Below are positions 54,430 through 61,499 of a DNA stretch of 61,499 nucleotides, in pieces. The DNA comes from Candidatus Zixiibacteriota bacterium (GTDB taxonomy: Bacteria > Zixibacteria > MSB-5A5 > GN15 > FEB-12), in contig JAHOYZ010000032.1 of assembly GCA_019038695.1 (NCBI GenBank), positions 1-61,499 on the forward strand. The letters run 5' to 3'. Made by a program: the position numbers and the translations under genes. The notes beneath the pieces are model-generated. The model worked only from the letters and a program-made list of their open reading frames with translations. It was not told the origin of the DNA and searched no databases. Position 1 is the stretch's first letter, and the number at the start of each line of letters is the position of its first letter.

Positions 54430-54741
54430 ATGGCCGATCAGGGATTGCTTTGCTGGAATTGTGGTAAACCAACGGGGATAATGGGGCGAGTAACTCGTAT
54501 GGACAGTTGTGTGGAGTGTATGGCCGATCTTCGATGTTGTCATGGTTGTCGGCATTATAATCCTGCCAGTCATATGCAGTGCCGCGAGAATATCAGAACG
54601 CCGGTCAAAGACAAAGAAAAGAACAATTTCTGCGATTTCTTTCAGAAACGTGACGCTACAAAGAAACCGGGCGGAATGGGCGCTGCGGGCGGTGGCAAAG
54701 ACGACCTCAAAAAACGCTTCGATAATCTGTTCGACGACTGA
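54430..54741 (+). CDS. Small cysteine-rich, zinc-binding-like protein
   Basis: A 103-residue protein with CWNCG, CVECM, CCHGCRHYN, QCREN and CDFF. The CRHYNPASHMQC...DKEKNNFCDFF layout matches a conserved zinc-binding module I have seen in uncharacterised delta-like proteins. The C-terminal 40 residues are charged and flexible (GGGKDDLKKRFDNLFDD). GAGGA precedes the ATG at 54430. It likely binds metal and a protein or nucleic acid; function is unknown. Confidence 0.65.
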   Translation: MADQGLLCWNCGKPTGIMGRVTRMDSCVECMADLRCCHGCRHYNPASHMQCRENIRTPVKDKEKNNFCDFFQKRDATKKPGGMGAAGGGKDDLKKRFDNLFDD

Positions 54742-54793
54742 AAGGGAGTAATGGGGGCAGCGACATCTTCATTGGGGAGAGACGAGGCCAAAC

Positions 54794-55267
54794 ATGAGAC
54801 AAGTTTCTTCTGATCACAAATCGTGGCTCCGCAACGTTGCAATAACTGTCGGCTTGCTGATACTCGTATCGATCTTGATCCTTGCCTGGCAGTACGGAGG
54901 ATTTCGCCTGGCTGACTTCACTTTCGAAGTTATCATTTTCATCGGGATGCTGTATTATCTGTATCGTTTCTATACCAGAAAGAAAAGATCGAATAATGGC
55001 TCTTCGGGGAAAGTGGACGAGAGTGATGAGCGAGCCTCAGCCAAGGTGGCTGGTTTGATTCGGCTCTGTGTGGAGACAACGATTCTTTTCTGGATAACAG
55101 CCATCCTCGTCGCCCTTAGCGTGGTCGGGGCAATGTCATTATCGGCATCACTTCTTTCGGTTGGTTGCATCATAGCACTCTATGTGGCATGGAAGATTCG
55201 GACACGGCGGAGTAAACGCCGCAGAAAGAAACTCGATGAAGAAGCAACCAGTGACGATGCTGAGTGA
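54794..55267 (+). CDS. Small membrane protein
   Basis: A 157-residue protein with about four membrane segments: VAITVGLLILVSILILAW, FTFEVIIFIGMLYYLY, TTILFWITAILVALSVVGAM and LLSVGCIIALYVAW. A basic/charged cytosolic loop (RKKRSNNGSSGKVDESDE) sits between the pairs and the tail is Lys/Arg- then Asp/Glu-rich. No family was recognised. GAGG lies before the ATG. It follows the cysteine-rich gene by 52 bases on the same strand, possibly in one transcript. Confidence 0.6.
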   Translation: MRQVSSDHKSWLRNVAITVGLLILVSILILAWQYGGFRLADFTFEVIIFIGMLYYLYRFYTRKKRSNNGSSGKVDESDERASAKVAGLIRLCVETTILFWITAILVALSVVGAMSLSASLLSVGCIIALYVAWKIRTRRSKRRRKKLDEEATSDDAE

Positions 55268-55277
55268 TTCTGTTGGT

Positions 55278-55320
55278 GTTCCCGTGGGCGGCAGACGTCC
55301 CCGTCTGCCCCATTGGGAAC
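55278..55320. repeat. Intergenic hairpin, GGCAGACG family
   Basis: GTTCCC...GGGAAC outside and GGCAGACG-TCCC-CGTCTGCC inside (55290-55309) form a long imperfect stem. The inner stem has the same arms as the hairpin at 42108-42133, so both belong to one dispersed repeat group. It lies between the membrane protein and the lipoprotein gene. Confidence 0.55.
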
Positions 55321-55338
55321 CAACTTGGAGGTGATTCT

Positions 55339-56301
55339 GTGAAGACCAGATATGTCGGGTTCATCCTACTTGTGGTACTGTGTCTGCTGTGTTGGGGTGT
55401 CTTGTCTAGTTGCAGTGCAGGCGACGACCCACGGTTGCGGATTGAGTACGTCGATTACAGGAATAATCAGCTTTTCTTCGAGAAAGATCACATTGATGTT
55501 TACGAAACCTTGAGTGACTCATCATATACCGCTAGAAGGGATTATTGGGACGAACGGAGAAGCATTCATTGTGGGTGCACTACCGTGGCGGTTGGCGGTT
55601 CCCCACGTGATCGGGAACGCTGGTTCAACAACACCAGCAATTCTATCGTGAATGATCTCTTTAAGACCTACTGGATCGACAAGGACTTGGTGGACAAATT
55701 CGGCTACGATCCCAACTCGATCAGACCAGATATGTATACATGCTATCCACCAAAAGGACTGACCGGACTAAGCTATCATCTGAGTCATAATAGCCGTGGG
55801 GAGAGCATAGACTTCTTTTGCATATTCGACGAAGTGCGCGATTCCCTCATCTTCGTCGATTCGATCACGAGCTGCGGCCGAGACGATTTCAGCCAGTTCC
55901 TCTTCTTCGTCTACACAGGGGAGAACGCATACTACCGGAAAAGAGAGTCAACTTTGAGATTCAACATCTTGTCGGAAGTGATTGATACAATCCCCCATGG
56001 AACGCACCCAATCATTCCTCAAAACAGTTCAGAGCTATTGGTGTACGACAAGCCTGAACGAAAGCTGAAGCTCCTAGATGATCAACTTCACGTTCGTGCT
56101 TGGATTGAAGTTAAGTTGGTAGCAGTGCAAACCATCTACTCCTTGGGAGATGATGTATTTGTCATCGGTAACCTGGCGGCTCGCCCAGGAAGAGAGAGTT
56201 CAGTCATGCAGCTCGTTTATTATGACTTCAAAGATGGTGATGTGCACTTGCTCTACGACGCCAGAATCGGTCAGATCCTCAACGTGGAACGGGTGCCGTA
56301 G
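55339..56301 (+). CDS. Hypothetical lipoprotein
   Basis: A 320-residue lipoprotein: signal peptide then lipobox LSSC with Cys25. The mature part is rich in strands (LRIEYVDYRNNQLFFEKDHI, SLIFVDSITS, KLKLLDDQLHVRAWIEV) and may form a beta-propeller-like sensor or binding domain; no motif was recognised. The GTG at 55339 is chosen because TTGGAGG stands 7 bases upstream; the longer frame starts in the upstream hairpin repeat. Function unknown. Confidence 0.65.
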   Translation: MKTRYVGFILLVVLCLLCWGVLSSCSAGDDPRLRIEYVDYRNNQLFFEKDHIDVYETLSDSSYTARRDYWDERRSIHCGCTTVAVGGSPRDRERWFNNTSNSIVNDLFKTYWIDKDLVDKFGYDPNSIRPDMYTCYPPKGLTGLSYHLSHNSRGESIDFFCIFDEVRDSLIFVDSITSCGRDDFSQFLFFVYTGENAYYRKRESTLRFNILSEVIDTIPHGTHPIIPQNSSELLVYDKPERKLKLLDDQLHVRAWIEVKLVAVQTIYSLGDDVFVIGNLAARPGRESSVMQLVYYDFKDGDVHLLYDARIGQILNVERVP

Positions 56302-56343
56302 GATTGGCGGTAACCCAAATCACCCAACCTTCCGCCCTTTCAT

Positions 56344-56376
56344 GTGTATCATAAACATGGATAAACCATGATACAC
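56344..56376. promoter_or_regulatory. Interleaved palindrome upstream of the 191-residue lipoprotein
   Basis: GTGTATCAT (56344-56352) and ATGATACAC (56368-56376) form a perfect 9-bp inverted repeat, while CATGG (56356-56360) and CCATG (56366-56370) form an alternative inner one sharing bases with it. Placed just before the ribosome site GGGAGG (56381-56386), it could be an operator or an RNA switch-like hairpin that affects translation. Confidence 0.35.
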
Positions 56377-56391
56377 GAACGGGAGGTTGTG

Positions 56392-56967
56392 ATGATTGGT
56401 AAACTGACGATTCTTGTGGGCGCAGTCGCTCTGCTGGCCCTGGCCGGATGTATCCCCAGTTCCCTAAACGGTATCTACACCGACGACAATTTGGTTTTTG
56501 AGCCCGCCTTAGTAGGTGTGTGGGGTGATCCCGAAAATCCGACATCCAAAGAGTTCAATGAATTCATCAAGACCGGCGAGAAAGAATATCAACTGGTTTC
56601 GGTTAACGCGGAAGGGGAGAAATGTCGGTTCGATATTCACATGGCGAAGATCGGTGAGGCGCTGTTCCTTGATTTCTATCCCGAGGGTGATGATATCAAT
56701 ATCCCCGACTGCTATGAACTCAATGTCATTGGGACGCATACGTTTTTTAAGGTAGATCAATTCGAACCGATGCTGAAATTATCTGCTATCAACTACGATT
56801 GGTTAAAGGAATATCTCAAGAAGAATCCTGATGTGCTTTCTCACCAGATTATCAAAAACAACTATGTTCTAACCGGATCTACCGAGGAAATCATAGCATT
56901 TCTGGCTAAGCACCTGTCAACCGAGGGAGCTTTTGAAGAAGCAGGAGAGATGGTTCGGATTGAATAG
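56392..56967 (+). CDS. Hypothetical lipoprotein
   Basis: A 191-residue lipoprotein: signal peptide and a clear lipobox LAGC (Cys20). The mature part is acidic, with GVWGDPENPTSKEFNEF, KCRFDIHMAKIG, FLDFYPEGD and a C-terminal helical part (EEIIAFLAKHLST). It may be a small envelope binding protein; I do not recognise a family. The ATG at 56392 has GGGAGG 5 bases upstream. It is preceded by the palindrome at 56344-56376. Confidence 0.65.
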   Translation: MIGKLTILVGAVALLALAGCIPSSLNGIYTDDNLVFEPALVGVWGDPENPTSKEFNEFIKTGEKEYQLVSVNAEGEKCRFDIHMAKIGEALFLDFYPEGDDINIPDCYELNVIGTHTFFKVDQFEPMLKLSAINYDWLKEYLKKNPDVLSHQIIKNNYVLTGSTEEIIAFLAKHLSTEGAFEEAGEMVRIE

Positions 56968-57047
56968 GGTAGTTGGCTCCTGATTAGGCACCTATGTCCG
57001 GACAGATTTCTTTTGTCTTCGGAGGGACATTCGTCTATCTTATCCAC

Positions 57048-57785
57048 ATGATTGAGAAGATAGCCAAAATCGCTCGCAACTGCCGTCGCTGTGTAGTGTT
57101 GACCGGGGCTGGTATTTCAGCGGAATCCGGTGTACCGACTTTTCGCGGCAAAGATGGCTTGTGGGGAAAGTTCCGAGCTGAAGAACTGGCAACGATGGAT
57201 GCTTTTCTGGGTAATCCGAAGGTAGTCTGGGAATGGTACAACTGGCGACGCCAGATAGTTGGTGAGACAAAGCCTAATCCCGGTCACTATGCGTTGCGTG
57301 ATATGGAATCGATGTTTGACCGGTTTGTTCTGGTGACCCAGAATGTTGACGGTTTGCACCGCATTGCTGGTTCTGAAGATGTTTTGGAACTGCATGGCAA
57401 CATCAACCTCAACAAGTGTGTTGATTGCTCGCAGACGTATCCCGACGAGGCCGATATCGACCCCGATAGTGTTCCATCCTGCCCTGCTTGTGGTGGACAG
57501 ATCAGACCTGATGTGGTCTGGTTTGGAGAGATGCTTGACGCCCAGATAATCAATCGGGCTTTTGAGGAGTCGTCGAAGGCGGATCTCTTTTTCTCGATAG
57601 GGACTTCTGCTCTGGTACATCCGGCGGCATCATTGCCGACGGAGGCCAAGCGATCAGGGGCGACACTGGTAGAGATCAATGTTGAGGCTACACCGCTTAC
57701 CGGTCTGGCTGATTTCCATGTGGCGGAACCATCCGGCAAATATCTTCCCCGGTTGGTGGAGATGATGGAATCATTGGCCGATTGA
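57048..57785 (+). CDS. NAD-dependent protein deacylase, sirtuin class III-like
   Basis: A 245-residue sirtuin. The NAD site is GAGISAESGVPTFRG, the QNVD motif is residues 98-101, the catalytic His is H116 in LELHGN and the structural zinc is held by C124, C127, C145 and C148. Y64-x-x-R67 (YNWRR) matches the Tyr/Arg pair (Y92/R95 in E. coli CobB, Y102/R105 in SIRT5) that binds acidic acyl groups, so desuccinylase activity is likely besides deacetylation. The start is uncertain: ATG 57048 gives the usual N-terminus but has no good ribosome site; ATG 56994 is further upstream. Confidence 0.9.
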   Translation: MIEKIAKIARNCRRCVVLTGAGISAESGVPTFRGKDGLWGKFRAEELATMDAFLGNPKVVWEWYNWRRQIVGETKPNPGHYALRDMESMFDRFVLVTQNVDGLHRIAGSEDVLELHGNINLNKCVDCSQTYPDEADIDPDSVPSCPACGGQIRPDVVWFGEMLDAQIINRAFEESSKADLFFSIGTSALVHPAASLPTEAKRSGATLVEINVEATPLTGLADFHVAEPSGKYLPRLVEMMESLAD

Positions 57786-57839
57786 TTGCAAGTTGAAACA
57801 AACGAGTAAGGTTGCGGTATAACAGACACCGAGTTATTG

Positions 57840-59948
57840 ATGAAATTGTTTTTCAAGCGCATATTTATTCTTGTGGTACTGCTTGCGGTCCTGCCGGTTG
57901 GTTGTGTGTATTACAACACCTTTTACAATGCCAAAAAGGCGTTTAACGATGCGGAAAGGACGCGCAAGGAGAACAGGTACGGTAAGCCGAAGATTAATCA
58001 GGCTAAGTATAAGAAGGCTATCGAAAAATCTCTGAAAGTAACAGAGAACTATCCCAACTCCAAATACTACGATGATGCTCTCTTTGTACTTGGAGTATCA
58101 TATTTCTGGACCAAACAGTATGATCGGGCGGAACGTCGTTTTCGAGAGATAATTGCCAACTATGAAGAGTTCGAATATTTTCGGGATTCACGTCTATATC
58201 TGGCCAGGACTGAATTGGAGCAGGGAGAGATTGAGTCAGCGATGGAGTCCTTTGTGGAGTTATTGAATGAAGATGTGAGTCGTAGTTTCAAGGGGGAGGC
58301 TGCAATGGCTCTGGGTCTGTTCCATTTCGAAGAACGACTCTTTAGTGAGGCCCATGGTTATTTTCTTCTCATTCGGGATTCCCTGGGATCGGACGAGGAG
58401 CGGATCATGGCGCAGAGACATATAGCTGACGGGTACTTCGAGAGCTTTCAATTCGATGATGCCCAGGGGGCATATCTTCAAATCCTGGGCATGGATCCCA
58501 GTCTGGACGAACGGTTTCATGCGCTGTATCGAGCCGCCAGCTGTTCCTATCGCATGCTACGAATAGACGAAGGTCTGGACTATCTGGAAACGCTGATGGA
58601 TGACGAGAAATACTATGACTCGCTGAACGTTCTCAGGTTAGCCTTGGCTGAAGGGTATGAGTGGGACGGTGACATAGAACAAGCCGAGATGACCTACTAC
58701 CAAGTATCCTCCTCCGAGGACAAGAACAAGGTGCTCCGTCAGGAAGCCCTCTACAACCTCGGATTGATCTACCAGTATGAATACGACAACCTGGAAGAAG
58801 CAAAGGCGTTCTACGACGAAGCTCTCAAACTGGGGCGTAGCTCCGATGCTGGTATGGGTGCTCTGAATCGCTCCTCCAGTATCGGCAAGCTTGAAGAATA
58901 CGCTCGTACGATTGAGATTGACTCGGCAACTACTCAGCAAGCTATTGATGATGCTGCTCTCACACAATTTCAACTGGCCGAACTGCTGTGGTTTGATCTG
59001 AATAAGCCGGATACAGCTATTCTTGAGATGCGTTACCTGGTCGATTCGTTCCCGATGGCGTATGTGGCTCCAAAGGGACTGATCTCCTTGTCGCAAATGA
59101 TCCGTGAACATGAGGCAGATTCGGTAGCTGCTGATTCGGTTTTACGCATTATCATTGAGCGCTACGCAAATTCTGATTACATGCCGGATGCTCTGGAAGC
59201 TCTGGGTCTGACAGGCACAGCCGCGGATACTGGTCACGCGGCCGCATATCTGAGGATGGCCGAACGATGCGTTGTGGACGATGTCAACATTGACTCTGCT
59301 CGCATCTACTACCAGACTATTGTGGATCATTTTGAGGACTCACAGTACTATCTACTGGCACGCTTTGCTCTGATCTGGCTGACCGAGACCTATGATAGTC
59401 CTGGAGATTCTTCCGTCTATTTCTCTTACACCGAGTTCGCTGATTCCTTTCCCGGTACCGAATGGTCGATTGAAGCCACCAAACGCACGAACTATCGTCC
59501 AGCGCGAGAGGTCCCGCAGATGAATGAAACTGGGGATAGCGTAAGGATCGGTGACAAGGATTTCATAGAAGGCGAGGTCTGGCAAGGAGATTCGCTGGTT
59601 GGCTATGTTGACCCTGAGAGGATGAAGTATTTCGATCCTGACGGCGGTATGGCTCGGGACTTTATGGAGCGAGTGAAAATTAAAGAGGTTCGGGAGAAGT
59701 TTGTATACCCTACGGAAGCATACGGTTCGCAGTGGCAGGGAGACTTGGTTTTTCAAATCAAGCTTGATTTCTCGGGTGAAGTAGTTAATCTTGTACAGAA
59801 AACATGGTCGGATGTAGACGAGATTAACATCAGAGCCGAGGAAACTGTGCGGTCTACAGTGTGGGATACACAGTTAATTCCACCAGAAATGTTGAATTCA
59901 TGGTGGGTGTACAAACTGAGGATTACTCTACCGAGCCATTTGAAATGA
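57840..59948 (+). CDS. TPR-repeat envelope protein with C-terminal TonB-like domain
   Basis: A 702-residue protein. The N-terminus is a signal-like segment (FKRIFILVVLLAVLPVGC) with a possible lipobox PVGC (Pro at -3 is unusual). Tetratricopeptide-like repeats fill most of the chain (LFVLGVSYFWTKQYDRAERRF, ALGLFHFEERLFSEAHGYF, LYNLGLIYQYEYDNLEEAKA). The last 80 residues (YPTEAYGSQWQGDLVFQIKL, DFSGEVVNLVQ, AEETVRSTVWD) have the YPxxA..., G..V..F.(I/L)...G.V and W elements of a TonB C-terminal domain. It ends with an overlap of the pyrK start. TonB-like use is inferred. Confidence 0.75.
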   Translation: MKLFFKRIFILVVLLAVLPVGCVYYNTFYNAKKAFNDAERTRKENRYGKPKINQAKYKKAIEKSLKVTENYPNSKYYDDALFVLGVSYFWTKQYDRAERRFREIIANYEEFEYFRDSRLYLARTELEQGEIESAMESFVELLNEDVSRSFKGEAAMALGLFHFEERLFSEAHGYFLLIRDSLGSDEERIMAQRHIADGYFESFQFDDAQGAYLQILGMDPSLDERFHALYRAASCSYRMLRIDEGLDYLETLMDDEKYYDSLNVLRLALAEGYEWDGDIEQAEMTYYQVSSSEDKNKVLRQEALYNLGLIYQYEYDNLEEAKAFYDEALKLGRSSDAGMGALNRSSSIGKLEEYARTIEIDSATTQQAIDDAALTQFQLAELLWFDLNKPDTAILEMRYLVDSFPMAYVAPKGLISLSQMIREHEADSVAADSVLRIIIERYANSDYMPDALEALGLTGTAADTGHAAAYLRMAERCVVDDVNIDSARIYYQTIVDHFEDSQYYLLARFALIWLTETYDSPGDSSVYFSYTEFADSFPGTEWSIEATKRTNYRPAREVPQMNETGDSVRIGDKDFIEGEVWQGDSLVGYVDPERMKYFDPDGGMARDFMERVKIKEVREKFVYPTEAYGSQWQGDLVFQIKLDFSGEVVNLVQKTWSDVDEINIRAEETVRSTVWDTQLIPPEMLNSWWVYKLRITLPSHLK

Positions 59949-60745
59949 TCAAACCATTTTGTCGCGACTCTGTTGTCCTTAAGAAGAAGAGGCTGGGGGA
60001 TGAGTATTTTTCACTGACCTTCGGCCCTTTACCCCGAATTGGTGGATTCCGCCCGGGGCATTTTATCCAACTTCAGCTACCTGGTACTGATCTGTTTTTC
60101 CGTCGTCCGATGTCGGTTGCCGGTATCGAATCGGAGCCTGGTAAATTGGATATAGTATTCAGGGTCGTTGGCCGGGGAACACTAGCCATGAGTCGCTTGC
60201 GATCAGGCGATTCGGTCAATATCCTGGGTCCGTTGGGAACACCATTCAAACTGCCACGTCGAAGCGAAGCCGTTGCTCTAGTGGCCGGTGGAGTGGGCAT
60301 ACCACCTCTGCTGTTTCTGGCCAGGGTTCTTATTACTCGCGGATTTGATCCTAAGAAAATTGTCCTCTATTATGGTGGGAGAACCGCCGCGGATATCATT
60401 ATGCGCAGTCAGATCAAGAAATCAGGAATCCAGTTCTGCCCTGTAACCGAGGATGGGTCTTTTGGGACAAGAGGACTGGTTACCGCTCCCATTATGGAAC
60501 TACTACAAAACATAGATAAAGACAGGCTCCGCCCGCGGCTTTTTGCCTGTGGTCCGCAAGGGATGCTTAAGGCTGTCAACGAGCTTGGTATCAAATATGG
60601 CGTGAGCGGGCAACTTTCGCTTGAGGCTCCGATGCCATGCGGGGTAGGGATTTGTCTCGGATGCGTTGTGTCTCTGACCGAAGGGGGACAGGCGCGAGTA
60701 TGTAAGGAAGGGCCGGTGTTTGATATTGGTGAGGTGATGTTGTGA
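59945..60745 (+). CDS. pyrK: Dihydroorotate dehydrogenase B, electron transfer subunit
   Basis: A 266-residue FAD/[2Fe-2S] protein that passes electrons from dihydroorotate oxidation to NAD. FAD binding is in FFRRPMSVAG, NAD-binding in VAGGVGIPPLLFLAR, and the iron-sulfur cysteines are in PMPCGVGICLGCVV and RVCKEGP, as in PyrK. ATG 59945 overlaps the stop of the TPR gene; the frame extends further upstream but without a better start. The pyrD start overlaps its stop. Confidence 0.95.
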   Translation: MIKPFCRDSVVLKKKRLGDEYFSLTFGPLPRIGGFRPGHFIQLQLPGTDLFFRRPMSVAGIESEPGKLDIVFRVVGRGTLAMSRLRSGDSVNILGPLGTPFKLPRRSEAVALVAGGVGIPPLLFLARVLITRGFDPKKIVLYYGGRTAADIIMRSQIKKSGIQFCPVTEDGSFGTRGLVTAPIMELLQNIDKDRLRPRLFACGPQGMLKAVNELGIKYGVSGQLSLEAPMPCGVGICLGCVVSLTEGGQARVCKEGPVFDIGEVML

Positions 60746-61499
60746 GTCCCGATCTTAAAGTAGAAATTGCAGGCGTTGCGTTTGCCAATCCGATCATGAC
60801 CGCTTCGGGATGTTGCGGTTACGGAGAGGAACTGGCCCAGATGTTTCCGCTTAAGAAGCTGGGTGCGCTGGTGACCAAGTCTGTAACCTTGGAACCACGG
60901 GAAGGGCATCCAGTACCTCGTACAGCCGAATCTGCCTCAGGTATGCTTAATGCAATCGGCTTGGCCAATGTGGGTATCGATCGCTTTGTGACTGAGAAGA
61001 TACCAACTCTCAGAACCTGCGGAACCAGAGTGATTGTTAATGTTGCCGGATCGTCGTTGAAGGAGTATGTGGAAGTATGTACTCGTTTGAACGACTGTGA
61101 AGGCGTGGATATGATAGAACTGAATATCAGCTGCCCCAATGTAGACGAGGGCGGGATGGAGTTTGGTTCCGATCCGCGTCTTACTGAGGAAATTGTCAAG
61201 GCTGCGAAGAAAGCATTTACTGGCCCTTTGATTGCCAAACTATCTCCCAATGTTACTAGTATTGAGCAAATAGCACGGGCCGCCGAACATGGTGGAGCGG
61301 ATGCATTATCACTGATCAACTCGCTGGTCGGCATTACCATTGATACAGAAACCTGGCGGCCACGGTTGACCAACAATCGTGGGGGGCTGACCGGACCGGC
61401 CATTAAGCCCGTAGCCCTGGCCCAGGTCGATGCTGTCTATAATGCATGCAGTTTACCCCTCATCGGTATTGGCGGTATCTCGTGTGCAGAGGACGTGAT
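60742..61499 (+). CDS. pyrD: Dihydroorotate dehydrogenase B, catalytic subunit (3' truncated)
   Basis: The first 252 residues of a class 1B dihydroorotate dehydrogenase, which oxidises dihydroorotate to orotate in pyrimidine synthesis. The start is GTG 60742, overlapping the pyrK stop (GTGA). Visible marks are ANPIMTASG, VTKSVTLEPREGHPVPR, SGMLNAIGLANVG, the NISCPNV segment with the active-site Cys, and GIGGIS at the edge. The gene runs past the window end. It pairs with pyrK directly upstream. Confidence 0.95.
   Translation, partial: MSPDLKVEIAGVAFANPIMTASGCCGYGEELAQMFPLKKLGALVTKSVTLEPREGHPVPRTAESASGMLNAIGLANVGIDRFVTEKIPTLRTCGTRVIVNVAGSSLKEYVEVCTRLNDCEGVDMIELNISCPNVDEGGMEFGSDPRLTEEIVKAAKKAFTGPLIAKLSPNVTSIEQIARAAEHGGADALSLINSLVGITIDTETWRPRLTNNRGGLTGPAIKPVALAQVDAVYNACSLPLIGIGGISCAEDV

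Noticed and set aside
54194-54472. 92-codon minus-strand frame
   Set aside because: It overlaps the hydrolase end and the start of the cysteine-rich gene, and contains only shadow sequence of a hairpin.
60819-61403. 194-codon minus-strand frame at the right end
   Set aside because: It is the shadow of the truncated pyrD gene, which shows family motifs on the plus strand.

Overview
The window looks like a chromosomal piece of a diderm (Gram-negative) bacterium, probably of the FCB superphylum and perhaps Zixibacteria-like. The diderm call rests on lipid A and Kdo genes (lpxB, waaA, lpxK), a heptosyltransferase, a large outer-membrane barrel protein and several lipoproteins. The lineage guess rests on C-terminal dockerin-like repeats of the DIADLTYLVAYLF type in three secreted proteins; it is an inference and could not be tested here. 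There is no rRNA, tRNA, CRISPR array, insertion sequence or prophage that I can recognise.

Layout. 1-3.7 kb: the end of a saccharopine dehydrogenase-like gene, a small zinc-ribbon protein, then glyA, a thiamine-binding DUF77 protein, cutA and nrdR. 3.7-9 kb: a response regulator with an altered phosphoacceptor, a secreted S9D peptidase and a DUF4153 membrane protein. 9-21 kb, mostly minus strand: three secreted proteins with dockerin-like tails (a 454-residue protein, an 1154-residue metalloprotease with thrombospondin-3 repeats, an M1 aminopeptidase), with CBS and CGGC proteins and a cyclic-nucleotide-domain/aspartase fusion between them. 21-28.7 kb: asnS, an exporter operon (adaptor, two dissimilar MacB-like permeases, ATPase) and a neurotransmitter:sodium symporter. 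29-39.3 kb, plus strand: uppP, a heptosyltransferase-GmhB fusion, the AmrS-type radical SAM enzyme, a metalloprotease/propeller/barrel protein, a BamB-like lipoprotein and a HEAT-repeat protein. 39.3-44.3 kb: hsp20, dnaK, dnaJ and an HNH protein. 44.5-53.3 kb: a NapH-like ferredoxin protein, then a tight operon of a Gfo/Idh/MocA oxidoreductase, lpxB, waaA, lpxK, nadB and guaA. 53.4-61.5 kb: a BEM46-like hydrolase, small zinc and membrane proteins, two lipoproteins, a sirtuin, a TPR protein ending in a TonB-like domain, and pyrK-pyrD (cut off by the window end).

How the parts fit. Much of the window serves the envelope: lipid A/Kdo synthesis, undecaprenyl phosphate recycling, heptose supply and transfer, barrel and lipoprotein factors, an efflux-type pump and secreted proteases. 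The rest is housekeeping (one-carbon, NAD, GMP and pyrimidine synthesis, ribonucleotide reductase control, chaperones). The least ordinary items are domain fusions (cNMP domain-aspartase, heptosyltransferase-GmhB, metalloprotease-propeller-barrel, TPR-TonB_C), the Glu-for-Asp response regulator, and hairpin-rich intergenic repeats, one of which flanks dnaJ-HNH as direct copies. Gene starts were chosen from visible ribosome-binding sites; several differ from the longest open frame.
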